Part shown: positions 52,682-60,775 of the stretch, piece after piece | How positions within the stretch are numbered: position 1 is the first letter of the stretch | Layout of the letters: each line of letters begins with the position of its first letter | Assembly (NCBI RefSeq): GCF_042655435.1 | Contig: NZ_JBHSMG010000001.1 | Span: 1,240,001 to 1,304,000 of the forward strand | DNA length: 64,000 nt | Direction: 5' to 3' | From: Lysinimonas soli | GTDB taxonomy: Bacteria > Actinomycetota > Actinomycetes > Actinomycetales > Microbacteriaceae | Notes under the pieces: model-generated | The model's input: the letters and a program-made list of their open reading frames with translations, nothing else | Told to the model about the DNA's origin: nothing | Databases searched by the model: none | Made by a program: the position numbers and the translations under genes

Positions 52682-54142
52682 CTACGACCTTGCTTCGTTC
52701 GAGACGGTCAACTGCAGCACCGCCTCTTCGAGCGCAGCTCGGAATTCGTGAGCGAACCCTGGCCAGAGGAGCGTGAGGCGGCCGCTGCGCGGATCGACGT
52801 ACCAGCTGTCGCAACCGCCGGTGGTCCACACCGTGGACTCGGCCCGAGCATCCAGGGTCTCGGTCCATGCCTGTTCCGCGGTCGAGGAGACCTCGAGGGT
52901 CCCCCCGCCTGCGAGCGCCTGCAGCACGAACTCGATCTGCGACTCGATCATGTGGATCGCCGAGTTGTGACCGAGTCCGGCGTTCGGTCCGTCGAGCACG
53001 AAGAGCTGCGGGAATCCCGCCACCATCGTCGAGCCGTAGGCGCGCATGCCGCCCGCCCAGTGCTCCGCGAGGGTTTCGCTGCGGCCGTGGACATGCGCGG
53101 CATACGGCTGCTCGGCGGCGAGGAATCCGGTGGCGAAGACGATCACGTCGACCTCGTGCGCGGTCCCGTCGGCGCCGATCGCCGTGCCGCCGTCGATCGC
53201 CGCGATCGGTGAGTTCACGAGCGTGACGCCGTAGCGCTCGAACGCCGGGTAGTACTCGTTCGAGATCAGCACGCGCTTGCAGCCGATCTCGTAGTCGGGC
53301 GTCAGCAGCTTCCGCAGCTGCGGATCGCCGATGCCCTTCGCCAGGTGCGCGAGAGCGCGGGCGCGGGCCGCCTCGGTGCGGCGCGGGTCTCCCGCACGCT
53401 CGGCGAAACCCTCCTCGGCCGCCCAGAAGAGCTCGGAGCGCAGCCGGGGGATCTCGTCCGGGTCCTTCGCGAACAGGGCGCGCTCGGCATCCGTGTAGGC
53501 GCGATCGACGCGGGGCACCACGTAGGGCGCGCTCCGCTGGAACAACGTGACATGGTCGGCCAGCTCGGCGATCCGCGGCATCAGCTGCACGGCGGATGCG
53601 CCCGAACCGACCACGGCGACACGCTTGCCGGCGAGGTCGACATCGTGATCCCAGCGGGCGGAATGGAACATCTCTCCCGTGAACTCCTCGAGCGCCTCGA
53701 TGCGCGGGATGTAGGGGTCCGCGAGCCGGCCGCAGGCGAGCACGAGCAGCCGTGCGGTGTGGACGCCTCCCGGGGTGCCGAGCATCCAGAGTTCGCGGGT
53801 CTCGTCCCACGCCATGTCGAGCACGGGGGTGTTCAGCCGGATGCGCGACCGCACCTCGTCGGCCGTCCGCTCCAGGTAGTCGCGGATCTCGTGACCCTGC
53901 GCGAAGACGTTCGACCAGCCCGGGTTGGTCGCGAAGGAGAGCGAGTACAGGTGGGCCGGGATGTCGCAGGCCACTCCGGGGTAGGTGTTGTCCCGCCAGG
54001 TTCCGCCGACGGCCGCGGCGCGCTCGAAGACCGTGAAGTCGGTCTGCCCCGAGCGCTGGAGCCGGATCGCGAGCCCGATTCCGGCGAAGCCGGCGCCGAC
54101 GATGGCGATGTCGCTGTGTGCGACCGGCGTCTCGTCGGTCAC
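52682..54142 (-). CDS. FAD-dependent monooxygenase, Baeyer-Villiger/FMO type
   Basis: The 486-residue protein has two dinucleotide-binding motifs (VGAGFAGIGLA near residue 15, VGSGASAVQ near 175) and the class B fingerprint FTGEMFHSARWD between them, which follows the FxGxxxHxxxW pattern. Such enzymes use NADPH, FAD and oxygen to insert oxygen into ketones or to oxidise N or S atoms. GTG 54142 overlaps the stop of the hydrolase gene (GTGA). A monooxygenase that makes esters next to a hydrolase suggests ketone breakdown. The 3' end is 3 nt from acs (convergent). Confidence 0.9.
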   Translation of the reverse strand: MTDETPVAHSDIAIVGAGFAGIGLAIRLQRSGQTDFTVFERAAAVGGTWRDNTYPGVACDIPAHLYSLSFATNPGWSNVFAQGHEIRDYLERTADEVRSRIRLNTPVLDMAWDETRELWMLGTPGGVHTARLLVLACGRLADPYIPRIEALEEFTGEMFHSARWDHDVDLAGKRVAVVGSGASAVQLMPRIAELADHVTLFQRSAPYVVPRVDRAYTDAERALFAKDPDEIPRLRSELFWAAEEGFAERAGDPRRTEAARARALAHLAKGIGDPQLRKLLTPDYEIGCKRVLISNEYYPAFERYGVTLVNSPIAAIDGGTAIGADGTAHEVDVIVFATGFLAAEQPYAAHVHGRSETLAEHWAGGMRAYGSTMVAGFPQLFVLDGPNAGLGHNSAIHMIESQIEFVLQALAGGGTLEVSSTAEQAWTETLDARAESTVWTTGGCDSWYVDPRSGRLTLLWPGFAHEFRAALEEAVLQLTVSNEARS

Positions 54143-54729
54143 CCGGTCACCGCACGGACGACGGAGGGATGCGCGGCGAACTCCGACACCAGGCTCAGCA
54201 CCTCGGCGGGGCGCTCGACCAGGGCGGCGTGCCCGGTCGCGAGCTCGACGTAGCGGGAGTCGGCGATGCCGCCGTGCAGCAGACGGGACTGGTGCGCGGT
54301 GGCGACGAGATCGAACGTCGCGCCGATCACCAGGGTCGGGCTTCCGATCTCGCCGAGCCGAGCGAGCTGCAGCGTCTGAGCCAGCGGGAGCAGCTCGACG
54401 TCGAGGATCGGGGCGCGATCCGAGTCGGGGCCGACCATCGTGTGACGGGCGAACGCCGCATCGCCGGCATGCTCCGCCCAGTCGACCAGTCGGGCGGTCG
54501 GCTGTGCCCATCCGCAGATGAGCACGAGGGCGGCGACCGGATGCTCGGCGGCGTGGGCTGCCGCGACCACCGCGCCGAGGCTGTAGCCGACCAGAACGGT
54601 CTCGGGCCCGGCATGGATCGGGGCCGTCGCCTCGACGATCGACACCTCGTTGGCCCGCGCGAGCATCGGCGCGACGAAGTCGAAGTCGGCAGCCCCGCCG
54701 AAGCCCGGGACCAGCACGAACGCGCTCAT
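54139..54729 (-). CDS. Alpha/beta hydrolase
   Basis: The 196-residue protein has the short alpha/beta hydrolase fold with oxyanion FVLVPGFGGAADF, nucleophile Ser in GYSLGAVVAA, and C-terminal His in ELATGHAALVERP; the acid is probably the Asp in VIGATFDLVA. The substrate may be an ester or lactone. It overlaps the CofGH gene (ATGA) and the monooxygenase gene (GTGA), so all three are read as one unit. Confidence 0.88.
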   Translation of the reverse strand: MSAFVLVPGFGGAADFDFVAPMLARANEVSIVEATAPIHAGPETVLVGYSLGAVVAAAHAAEHPVAALVLICGWAQPTARLVDWAEHAGDAAFARHTMVGPDSDRAPILDVELLPLAQTLQLARLGEIGSPTLVIGATFDLVATAHQSRLLHGGIADSRYVELATGHAALVERPAEVLSLVSEFAAHPSVVRAVTG

Positions 54730-57002
54730 GCGAGAGCCCCCGAGCGCCGCGCGGGCTCGCCGTACATCGTGGTGCGCCGCCGCAGCGTGCGGCTGAGGCG
54801 CCGCGTGATCGCTTTCGCCTCGGCCCAGGGAAGCTGCGCTCCGGGGTTGCTGCCGGCATCCGGGCGCACGGTGCCGGTCAGCAGCGTGCCGCCGAGGTCG
54901 TCGGCGCCGGACTGCAGCAGCAGCGCGGCGGTCTCGAGCCCGACGCGCGGCCACGGCGCCTGCACATGCGGGATCGACCCGTGCAGCATCAGGCGGCTCG
55001 TGGCGAACACGGCGCGATGCGTGTCGAGATCCACCTCCGAGAACGGCATCGGCACGAACTCGGTGAAGCCGCCGGTCTGGCTCTGGATCTCCCGCAGGGT
55101 GCGCAGATGCGCGACGCGGTCTGCCGCGGACTCCCCCGCACCGTAGTACATGATCGACGTGGACCGCAGCCCGGCCCCGTGCGCGGCGACGACGGTGCGG
55201 ATCCAGGCGTTCACCGGAAGATCGGTGGGCGCGATCCGCATCCGGATGCCGTCGTCCAGCAGCTTGACGCCGGTGCCCGGGATCGAGTCGACGCCGGCCT
55301 CCACGAGCAAGCGGAGGAACTCGTCGATGTCGAGGTGGTGCCGCGCCGCGCCGGCCACGAGGTCGGCCGGTCGGAAGGCGTGGAGGTGGATCGACGGAGC
55401 ACCGGCACGGACCGCGCGCGCGATCTCGAGCGGGTCGAGGGTGGTGCTCCCCTGCAGGCACAGCTCGGTCGCTCCGAGCTCGGCGGTCTCGATTGCGATG
55501 TCGGCGATCTCGTCGAGTGTGAGTGCGGCGGCGTCGAGCGCGACGGCTCGGTTCTCCACGATGCTGACCGACTCGCCGACGGTGTACCGGCGCAGGTCGT
55601 CCGCGGCCTGGGTCAGCGCGTCGAGCTCCTCGCCGCGCGCCTCGAACAGGGCAGCGTAGTCGGCGTCGCTGAGCGCGGCCGGCTCGTTCTGCGCCAGCTC
55701 CAGGATCGATCGGATGTCGGTGCGCCCGCCGTCGGAACTCGACAGCGGAGCGGTCGCCGCCCGCCCGCGCGGGAGCGCCATCTCGAGCGTCGCCGCCTCG
55801 CCGAAGGCCTCGACGGCCGGCAGCAGGGTCTCATCGATCCACTCCGGCACATACCGATCGTGCACGGTCAGCCGCTCCCGCAGCGTGTAGCCGGCGTCGG
55901 CCGTCAGGCGCGCGAGCTCATCGATCTGTGGCCACGGACGCTCGGGGTTGACGTGGTCGGCGGTCAGCGGACTCACCCCGCCCCAGTCGCTCACGCCGGC
56001 CCGCACGAGGATCTCGAGCTCGGCGGCATCCGCCAGATTCGGCGGGGCCTGGATGACGGCGACCGGTCCCATGACCAGCCTCGCGACCGCGATCGCGGCT
56101 GCATACTCGGCGGTGCCCAGATCGTCGACGCCCTGCATGGCGGTCGCATCCTTCGCGCGGAAGTTCTGCACGATCGTCTCCTGCACCTGCCCCCAGCGCT
56201 CGTGGGACGCGCGGATGGCGAACAGCGACTCGGCGCGATCCCGGAGCGTCTCGCCGATCCCGACCAGGATGCCCGTCGTCAGCGGAACGCGGGCGCGGCC
56301 CGCGTTCTCGAGCACCTCGAGCCTCACGGCGGGGTCCTTGTCGGGCGAACCGAAATGCACCTGCCCGGGCTCCGACCACAGCCGCCCCGAGGTCGTCTCG
56401 AGCATCATCCCCATGCTCGGCGCGACCGGCCGCAGGAGCTCGAACTCCTCGAGGCTCAGCACGCCGGGATTCATGTGGGGCAGCAGCCCCGTCTCGTCGA
56501 GCACGAGCCGAGCCATGTCGCGCAGGTAGTGGACGGTCGAGGAGTAGCCGTGCGCGTCGAGCCACTCGCGGGCGACCGGCCAGCGCTGCTCGGGACGATC
56601 GCCGAGGGTGAACAGCGCCTCCTTGCAGCCGAGCGCAGCGCCCTGACGGGCCACCGTCAGAATCTGCTCGGGTGACATGTACGCCGGCTTGTGCTTCGTC
56701 GCGAGCTTCGCGGGAGTGTCGACGAAGATGCAGTAGTGGCAGCGGTCCTGACACAGCGTCGTGATCGGCAGGAACACCTTGCGCGAATACGTGATGACCC
56801 GAGCCGGATCGCCGGCGTCGCGTACCGAGCTGGCGACGTCGAGCAGGCGCTCCAGCTCGGGACCCCGCGCGCCGAGCAGAACCTCGGCGTCGTCCACGGT
56901 CAGCGCACCGCGGGCGCCCCGCGCGAGGGCATCCGCGAAGGCGAGGTCTGCGGGGGAAGTGATCACGGTTCCGTCCATGCGCCGCGGGATGCGGATGACC
57001 AT
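54726..57002 (-). CDS. cofGH: CofGH-type FO synthase with a cluster-less CofH half
   Basis: The 758-residue protein aligns along its whole length with the fused radical-SAM FO synthase (FbiC), which joins tyrosine to a ribityluracil to make the F420 chromophore. The CofG half (about residues 70-400) is intact, with CxxxCxxC at Cys84, Cys88 and Cys91. The CofH half (about 460-750) keeps its core (GATELCLQG, TGGFTEFVPMPF, ADDLGGTL) but lacks the whole CxxxCxxC loop: after residue 485 the sequence goes straight to the next helix. Only one Cys remains in this half and several other loops are short. The protein is about 100 residues shorter than usual. A second CofH elsewhere, or a changed reaction, would be needed. 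Confidence 0.88.
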   Translation of the reverse strand: MVIRIPRRMDGTVITSPADLAFADALARGARGALTVDDAEVLLGARGPELERLLDVASSVRDAGDPARVITYSRKVFLPITTLCQDRCHYCIFVDTPAKLATKHKPAYMSPEQILTVARQGAALGCKEALFTLGDRPEQRWPVAREWLDAHGYSSTVHYLRDMARLVLDETGLLPHMNPGVLSLEEFELLRPVAPSMGMMLETTSGRLWSEPGQVHFGSPDKDPAVRLEVLENAGRARVPLTTGILVGIGETLRDRAESLFAIRASHERWGQVQETIVQNFRAKDATAMQGVDDLGTAEYAAAIAVARLVMGPVAVIQAPPNLADAAELEILVRAGVSDWGGVSPLTADHVNPERPWPQIDELARLTADAGYTLRERLTVHDRYVPEWIDETLLPAVEAFGEAATLEMALPRGRAATAPLSSSDGGRTDIRSILELAQNEPAALSDADYAALFEARGEELDALTQAADDLRRYTVGESVSIVENRAVALDAAALTLDEIADIAIETAELGATELCLQGSTTLDPLEIARAVRAGAPSIHLHAFRPADLVAGAARHHLDIDEFLRLLVEAGVDSIPGTGVKLLDDGIRMRIAPTDLPVNAWIRTVVAAHGAGLRSTSIMYYGAGESAADRVAHLRTLREIQSQTGGFTEFVPMPFSEVDLDTHRAVFATSRLMLHGSIPHVQAPWPRVGLETAALLLQSGADDLGGTLLTGTVRPDAGSNPGAQLPWAEAKAITRRLSRTLRRRTTMYGEPARRSGALA

Positions 57003-57080
57003 TCTCGCACCAGATTCGCCGCGGCCGCCGGGCCGAGACCGGTGGTGAGGTGGAGATCTGCCAGGGTGCGAATCAGAACA

Positions 57081-57110
57081 ACCCCCGCGACAGCCGACGA
57101 TCGCGGGGGT
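57081..57110 (-). terminator. Terminator of tRNA-Asn
   Basis: ACCCCCGCGA and TCGCGGGGGT form a perfect 10-bp stem with a 10-nt loop, 5 nt after the tRNA-Asn 3' end on the minus strand. Beyond the stem the minus strand reads TGTTCTGATT, partly T-rich. Confidence 0.75.
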
Positions 57111-57115
57111 TTCGG

Positions 57116-57188
57116 CTCCCCCACTTGGACTCGAACCAAGAACCTATCGGTTAACAGCCGATTGCTCTGCCAATTGAGCTATGGAGGA
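57116..57188 (-). tRNA. tRNA-Asn (anticodon GTT)
   Basis: On the minus strand the 73-nt cloverleaf has acceptor TCCTCCA/TGGGGGA with one T-G pair, D-arm GCTC/GAGC, anticodon stem ATCGG/CCGAT with loop CTGTTAA, and T-arm CTTGGTTCGAGTCCAAG. The discriminator is G, as in bacterial tRNA-Asn. CCA is not encoded. A strong terminator follows. Confidence 0.96.
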
Positions 57189-57241
57189 TCACTGCGAACA
57201 GCCCCGCTAGCTTAGCAAACCCGGGGAGCCGCTCCGCGCCG

Positions 57242-58252
57242 TCACGGCACCGCGACGAGCACGGTCGGCGAGGGAACCGGCGCCGGTTCCCCGAGGCTCG
57301 TGAGGGAGCCGTCGAGCCCGATCTGAAAGCTCGTCACCGTGCTCGAGAGCTGATTCGCGACGTGCAGGGTGTCGGCGTCCACCACGAGATGGCGCGGCCA
57401 ATGCCCGCCGGACGGCGCCCAGCCGACCGGCCTGAGTTCGTCGGCGTCGAGGCCGAGGATCGCGATGCGGTCCGCTCCGCGAAGCCCCGCGTAGAGGAAT
57501 CGTCCGTCGTGCGAGAGCCCGAGGGCGGATGCCTGGCTCGCGTCGGTCGCGCCCGGCAGCGCCTCGATCTGGACGATCTCGAACGTCGACCCGGACGGCT
57601 CGGCGATGACGAGCTCGCGGCTCCACTCGCCGAGGATCGCCAAGCGGCCGTCCGGGAGGCGGAGCAGGTCGCGCGGCCCCGTACCCGGTGGCATCGGGAG
57701 CGAGTCGACGCGCACGAGCTCCGCAGCATCCGGACCGTCTTCCCAGCGGTGCACGTGCAGCAGGTCGGTGCCGAGATCGACGGTCAGCACGTGCCGCTCG
57801 TCCCAGACCAGCACGTGGTGGGCGTGCGGCCCGTCCTGGGCGGGCAGCGGGCCGGTGCCCTCCGCCGTCAGCAGCTCGGTGGGGCCGTCGACGGCGGGGC
57901 TCTCCCCCGTGCCGTGACCGCGCCGGTGCACCGCGATCGCCCCGTCGCCGTAGCAGGCGGTGATCACGGAGTCGGTCGTGACGGCGAGGTGACAGGGCAG
58001 CCTGCCGCCGATCGGCACCCGGTCGATGAGCCGTAGCGCGCCGACGGTGCCGAGGACCGCCAGTTCGGCGGTGCCCTCGAGCGCCGCGAACACGGCGCCG
58101 TCGGCGGCGATCGAGATCCACGACGGCGACGGCACCTCGACGGCGACGCCCAGGTACTCCAGCCGTCCGTCCGCCGCGGTACGGGCACGGCCGACGCCGA
58201 GCGCTTCGCCGCCCAGGTCTGCCGAGTAGCCCCCGACCAGGAAGTCGGTCAT
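57242..58252 (-). CDS. Lactonase-family beta-propeller protein
   Basis: The 336-residue protein has the seven-bladed propeller of the 6-phosphogluconolactonase (Pgl/YbhE) family, with DGPHAHHVLVWDERHVLTVDLGTD and SGGHWPRHLVVDADTLHVANQ as the best-conserved parts. It may open phosphogluconolactone or another lactone in the cytosol. It overlaps the upstream ABC ATPase gene by 4 nt, so it is in the same transcript as the ABC importer. Confidence 0.85.
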   Translation of the reverse strand: MTDFLVGGYSADLGGEALGVGRARTAADGRLEYLGVAVEVPSPSWISIAADGAVFAALEGTAELAVLGTVGALRLIDRVPIGGRLPCHLAVTTDSVITACYGDGAIAVHRRGHGTGESPAVDGPTELLTAEGTGPLPAQDGPHAHHVLVWDERHVLTVDLGTDLLHVHRWEDGPDAAELVRVDSLPMPPGTGPRDLLRLPDGRLAILGEWSRELVIAEPSGSTFEIVQIEALPGATDASQASALGLSHDGRFLYAGLRGADRIAILGLDADELRPVGWAPSGGHWPRHLVVDADTLHVANQLSSTVTSFQIGLDGSLTSLGEPAPVPSPTVLVAVP

Positions 58253-59043
58253 CGCGCTCCGAGCTGCAAGGCGGCCAGCCGCTCGACGTAGGGATGCAGC
58301 GGATTTCGCAGCACCTCATCCACCTGTCCGTAGCCCACCAGAAGGCCCGCGTGCATGACCGCGATCTGCTCGGTCATGGTGCGCAGCTCGCGCAGGTCGT
58401 GCCCGATCACGAGCGCCGAGAACGCGCGCTCGCGCTGCAGGTCGGCGATGACCGTGAGGATGCGCCCGCGCACTAGGACGTCGACGCCCATCGTCGGATC
58501 ATCGGCGACCAGCAGCGTCGGCTCGAGGATGAGGGCCCGCGCCAGGGCGATGCGCTGCCGCTGCCCCCGGCTGAGCTCGTGCGGGAACTTGTTCATCACC
58601 GACAGCGGCAACCGCACGGCGTCGATCAGGCTCGCGACGGCGGCGCCGGCCTCGAGCCGGTCGAAGCGCCGGTCACGACGGTAGATCGGATCGGCGACGT
58701 TCTCGCCCACGGTCAGATGAGGTTCGAGAGTGGACCCACCGTCCTGCGGCAGATAGCCGACCCGCAGCGAGAGCGCATCGAGATGGCGGGAGGAGGTGCT
58801 GCGCAGTTCGACGCCGAGCACCTCGAGGAGTCCCCCGGTGATGTGCGGGGCCTCCCGCTCGCCCGGGAGGGTCTGGGCCGCAACGGCACGTGCCAGGGTG
58901 CTCTTGCCGGATCCGGCTTCGCCGATGACCCCGAGGATGCCCCCGACCGGGATCTCGAGGCTCACGCCGCTGACGGCCGCGCGGCCATCGGCGTAGGCGA
59001 GGGAGAGGTCGGCGGCCCGGACCGCGATCCCGGTGTGCGTCAC
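58249..59043 (-). CDS. ABC transporter ATPase with altered Walker B
   Basis: The 264-residue ATPase has Walker A GEAGSGKST (residues 41-49), Q-loop YLPQDGG, signature LSRGQRQRIALARAL and switch His in IGHDL. Walker B ends in LLVADDPT: Asp182 stands where the catalytic Glu is usual, which would slow hydrolysis. The nearest type is the oligopeptide/dipeptide importer ATPase. It is an extra, third nucleotide-binding domain beside a fused double ATPase. GTG 59043 has TAGGGT 7 nt upstream, though that hexamer includes the stop codon of the gene before. Confidence 0.85.
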   Translation of the reverse strand: MTHTGIAVRAADLSLAYADGRAAVSGVSLEIPVGGILGVIGEAGSGKSTLARAVAAQTLPGEREAPHITGGLLEVLGVELRSTSSRHLDALSLRVGYLPQDGGSTLEPHLTVGENVADPIYRRDRRFDRLEAGAAVASLIDAVRLPLSVMNKFPHELSRGQRQRIALARALILEPTLLVADDPTMGVDVLVRGRILTVIADLQRERAFSALVIGHDLRELRTMTEQIAVMHAGLLVGYGQVDEVLRNPLHPYVERLAALQLGAR

Positions 59044-59053
59044 GCGATCGACC

Positions 59054-60775
59054 CTACCGCGCGGGCGACGACGGACTCGACGAGATGTCGCCTTCTGCCT
59101 CGAGGTTCATCGCCGCTCGCCGTGCGGTGCGGCGTAGCTCCTGCTCGATCGGATCGGGAACCGGCAGCGACGCGAGCAGGCGACGGGTGTACGCGTCCTT
59201 CGGGGAGCCCAGTACCTGCGCGGTCGGCCCCTGCTCGGCGACGGCGCCCTGATGCAGCACGACGACGCGATGCGCGAGCTGATCGACGACGGCCAGATCG
59301 TGGGTGATGAACAGCGTCGCGAATCCGAATTGCCCCTGCAGCTCGGCGAACAGTTCGAGCACGCGCGCCTGCACCGAGACGTCGAGCGCGCTCGTCGGCT
59401 CGTCGGCGATCAGCAATCTCGGGTTGAGAGCGAGCGCCCTCGCCAGCGACGCCCGCTGGCGCTGACCGCCGCTGAGTTCGTGCGGATAGCGGTCGCCGAA
59501 CGCCTTGGGCAGCTGCACCGCCTCGAGCAGCTCGTCGACGCGATCGCGGGCCGCGGCGGGGCTCTCGGCGATGCCGTGAACGACGAGCGGCTCGGCGACG
59601 CACTGCGCGATCGTGAGCAGGGGGTTGAAGCTCGTGCCGGGATCCTGGAACACGAAACCGAGCTCGCGGCGCAGCGGCCGGAAGCTGCGCTCGCGCATGC
59701 CGCGCATCTCGGCGCCGAGCACCCGGAGCGAGCCGTCGGACACCCTGGTGAGCCCCGCGATCGCCCGTCCGATGGTCGTCTTGCCCGATCCGCTCTCCCC
59801 CACGAGCCCGAGCACTTCGCCCGCCGAGATCGTGAAGTCGACCCCCGCCACCGCCCGGAAGCCGGGCCGGCCGAATCGGCCCGGATACTCGATCACGAGG
59901 CCCTCGGCACTGACCACCGGCGGTTCGTCCGTCGCAGCGACCTGGGCCCGGTCGACGATCTCGAGCCGCGGCACCGCCGCCAGCAGCCGCCGCGTGTACT
60001 CGTGCTTCGGCGCCGCGAACAGCTCGCGCGACGGCGCCGTCTCGACGATCCGCCCGGCGAGCACGACGGCGACCCGGTCCGAGAGGTCGGCGACGACCCC
60101 CATGTTGTGGGTGATGAGCACGATCGCGGTGCCGGTCTCGTCGCGCAGCTGACGCAGCAGGTCGAGGATCTCGGCCTGCACCGTCACGTCGAGCGCGGTC
60201 GTCGGCTCGTCGGCCACGATGACCGACGGCGACAGGGCGAGCGCCATCGCGATGATGATGCGCTGCTTCTGCCCGCCCGAGAACTGATGCGGGTAGTCGT
60301 CGACCCGCCGCGAGGGATTCGGGATGCCGACGCGCGCCAGCATCTCGATCGCCCGGGCGCGGGCGGCCCGCCGCGTGTACTTGCCGTGGGCCCGGAGCCC
60401 CTCGGCCAGCTGCCAGCCGACCGTGTAGACCGGGTTCAGGGCCGACGACGGCTCCTGGAAGATCATCGCGACCTCGGTGCCGCGCAGCTCGCGCAGCCGT
60501 GCCTCGTCGACGGTCACGATGTCGTGGTCGCCGAGCAGCACGACGCCGTCGACCCGCGCCGTCTCGGGCAGCAGGCCCAGGATCGACCGGGCCGTCACCG
60601 TCTTGCCGCTGCCGGACTCGCCCACGATCGCCAGCACCTCGCCGGCGCGCACGTCGAGGCTCACGTTCTTGACCGCCGCGACATCCCCGCCGTCGGTCGC
60701 GAAGGTCACGTCGAGGTTCTGGATGCGCACGGCCAGATCGCCGTCCGCCGCGTGCCGAGTGGGCCGAGTCGTCAT
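59054..60775 (-). CDS. Fused double ATPase of a dipeptide/nickel-type ABC importer
   Basis: The 573-residue protein joins two nucleotide-binding domains, DppD-like (about residues 15-265) and DppF-like (about 280-545). Each has Walker A GESGSGKT, a signature (FSGGQKQRII, LSGGQRQRAS) and Walker B (VIVADEPT, LLIADEPT) with normal Glu. It powers peptide or similar uptake. ATG 60775 overlaps the permease stop (ATGA). Confidence 0.93.
   Translation of the reverse strand: MTTRPTRHAADGDLAVRIQNLDVTFATDGGDVAAVKNVSLDVRAGEVLAIVGESGSGKTVTARSILGLLPETARVDGVVLLGDHDIVTVDEARLRELRGTEVAMIFQEPSSALNPVYTVGWQLAEGLRAHGKYTRRAARARAIEMLARVGIPNPSRRVDDYPHQFSGGQKQRIIIAMALALSPSVIVADEPTTALDVTVQAEILDLLRQLRDETGTAIVLITHNMGVVADLSDRVAVVLAGRIVETAPSRELFAAPKHEYTRRLLAAVPRLEIVDRAQVAATDEPPVVSAEGLVIEYPGRFGRPGFRAVAGVDFTISAGEVLGLVGESGSGKTTIGRAIAGLTRVSDGSLRVLGAEMRGMRERSFRPLRRELGFVFQDPGTSFNPLLTIAQCVAEPLVVHGIAESPAAARDRVDELLEAVQLPKAFGDRYPHELSGGQRQRASLARALALNPRLLIADEPTSALDVSVQARVLELFAELQGQFGFATLFITHDLAVVDQLAHRVVVLHQGAVAEQGPTAQVLGSPKDAYTRRLLASLPVPDPIEQELRRTARRAAMNLEAEGDISSSPSSPAR

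Noticed and set aside
55480..55600. A frameshift or assembly gap as the cause of the missing CofH cysteines.
   Set aside because: The frame continues without interruption, flanking residues keep family identity, and several other loops of the same half are also shortened. A read-level check is still worth doing.
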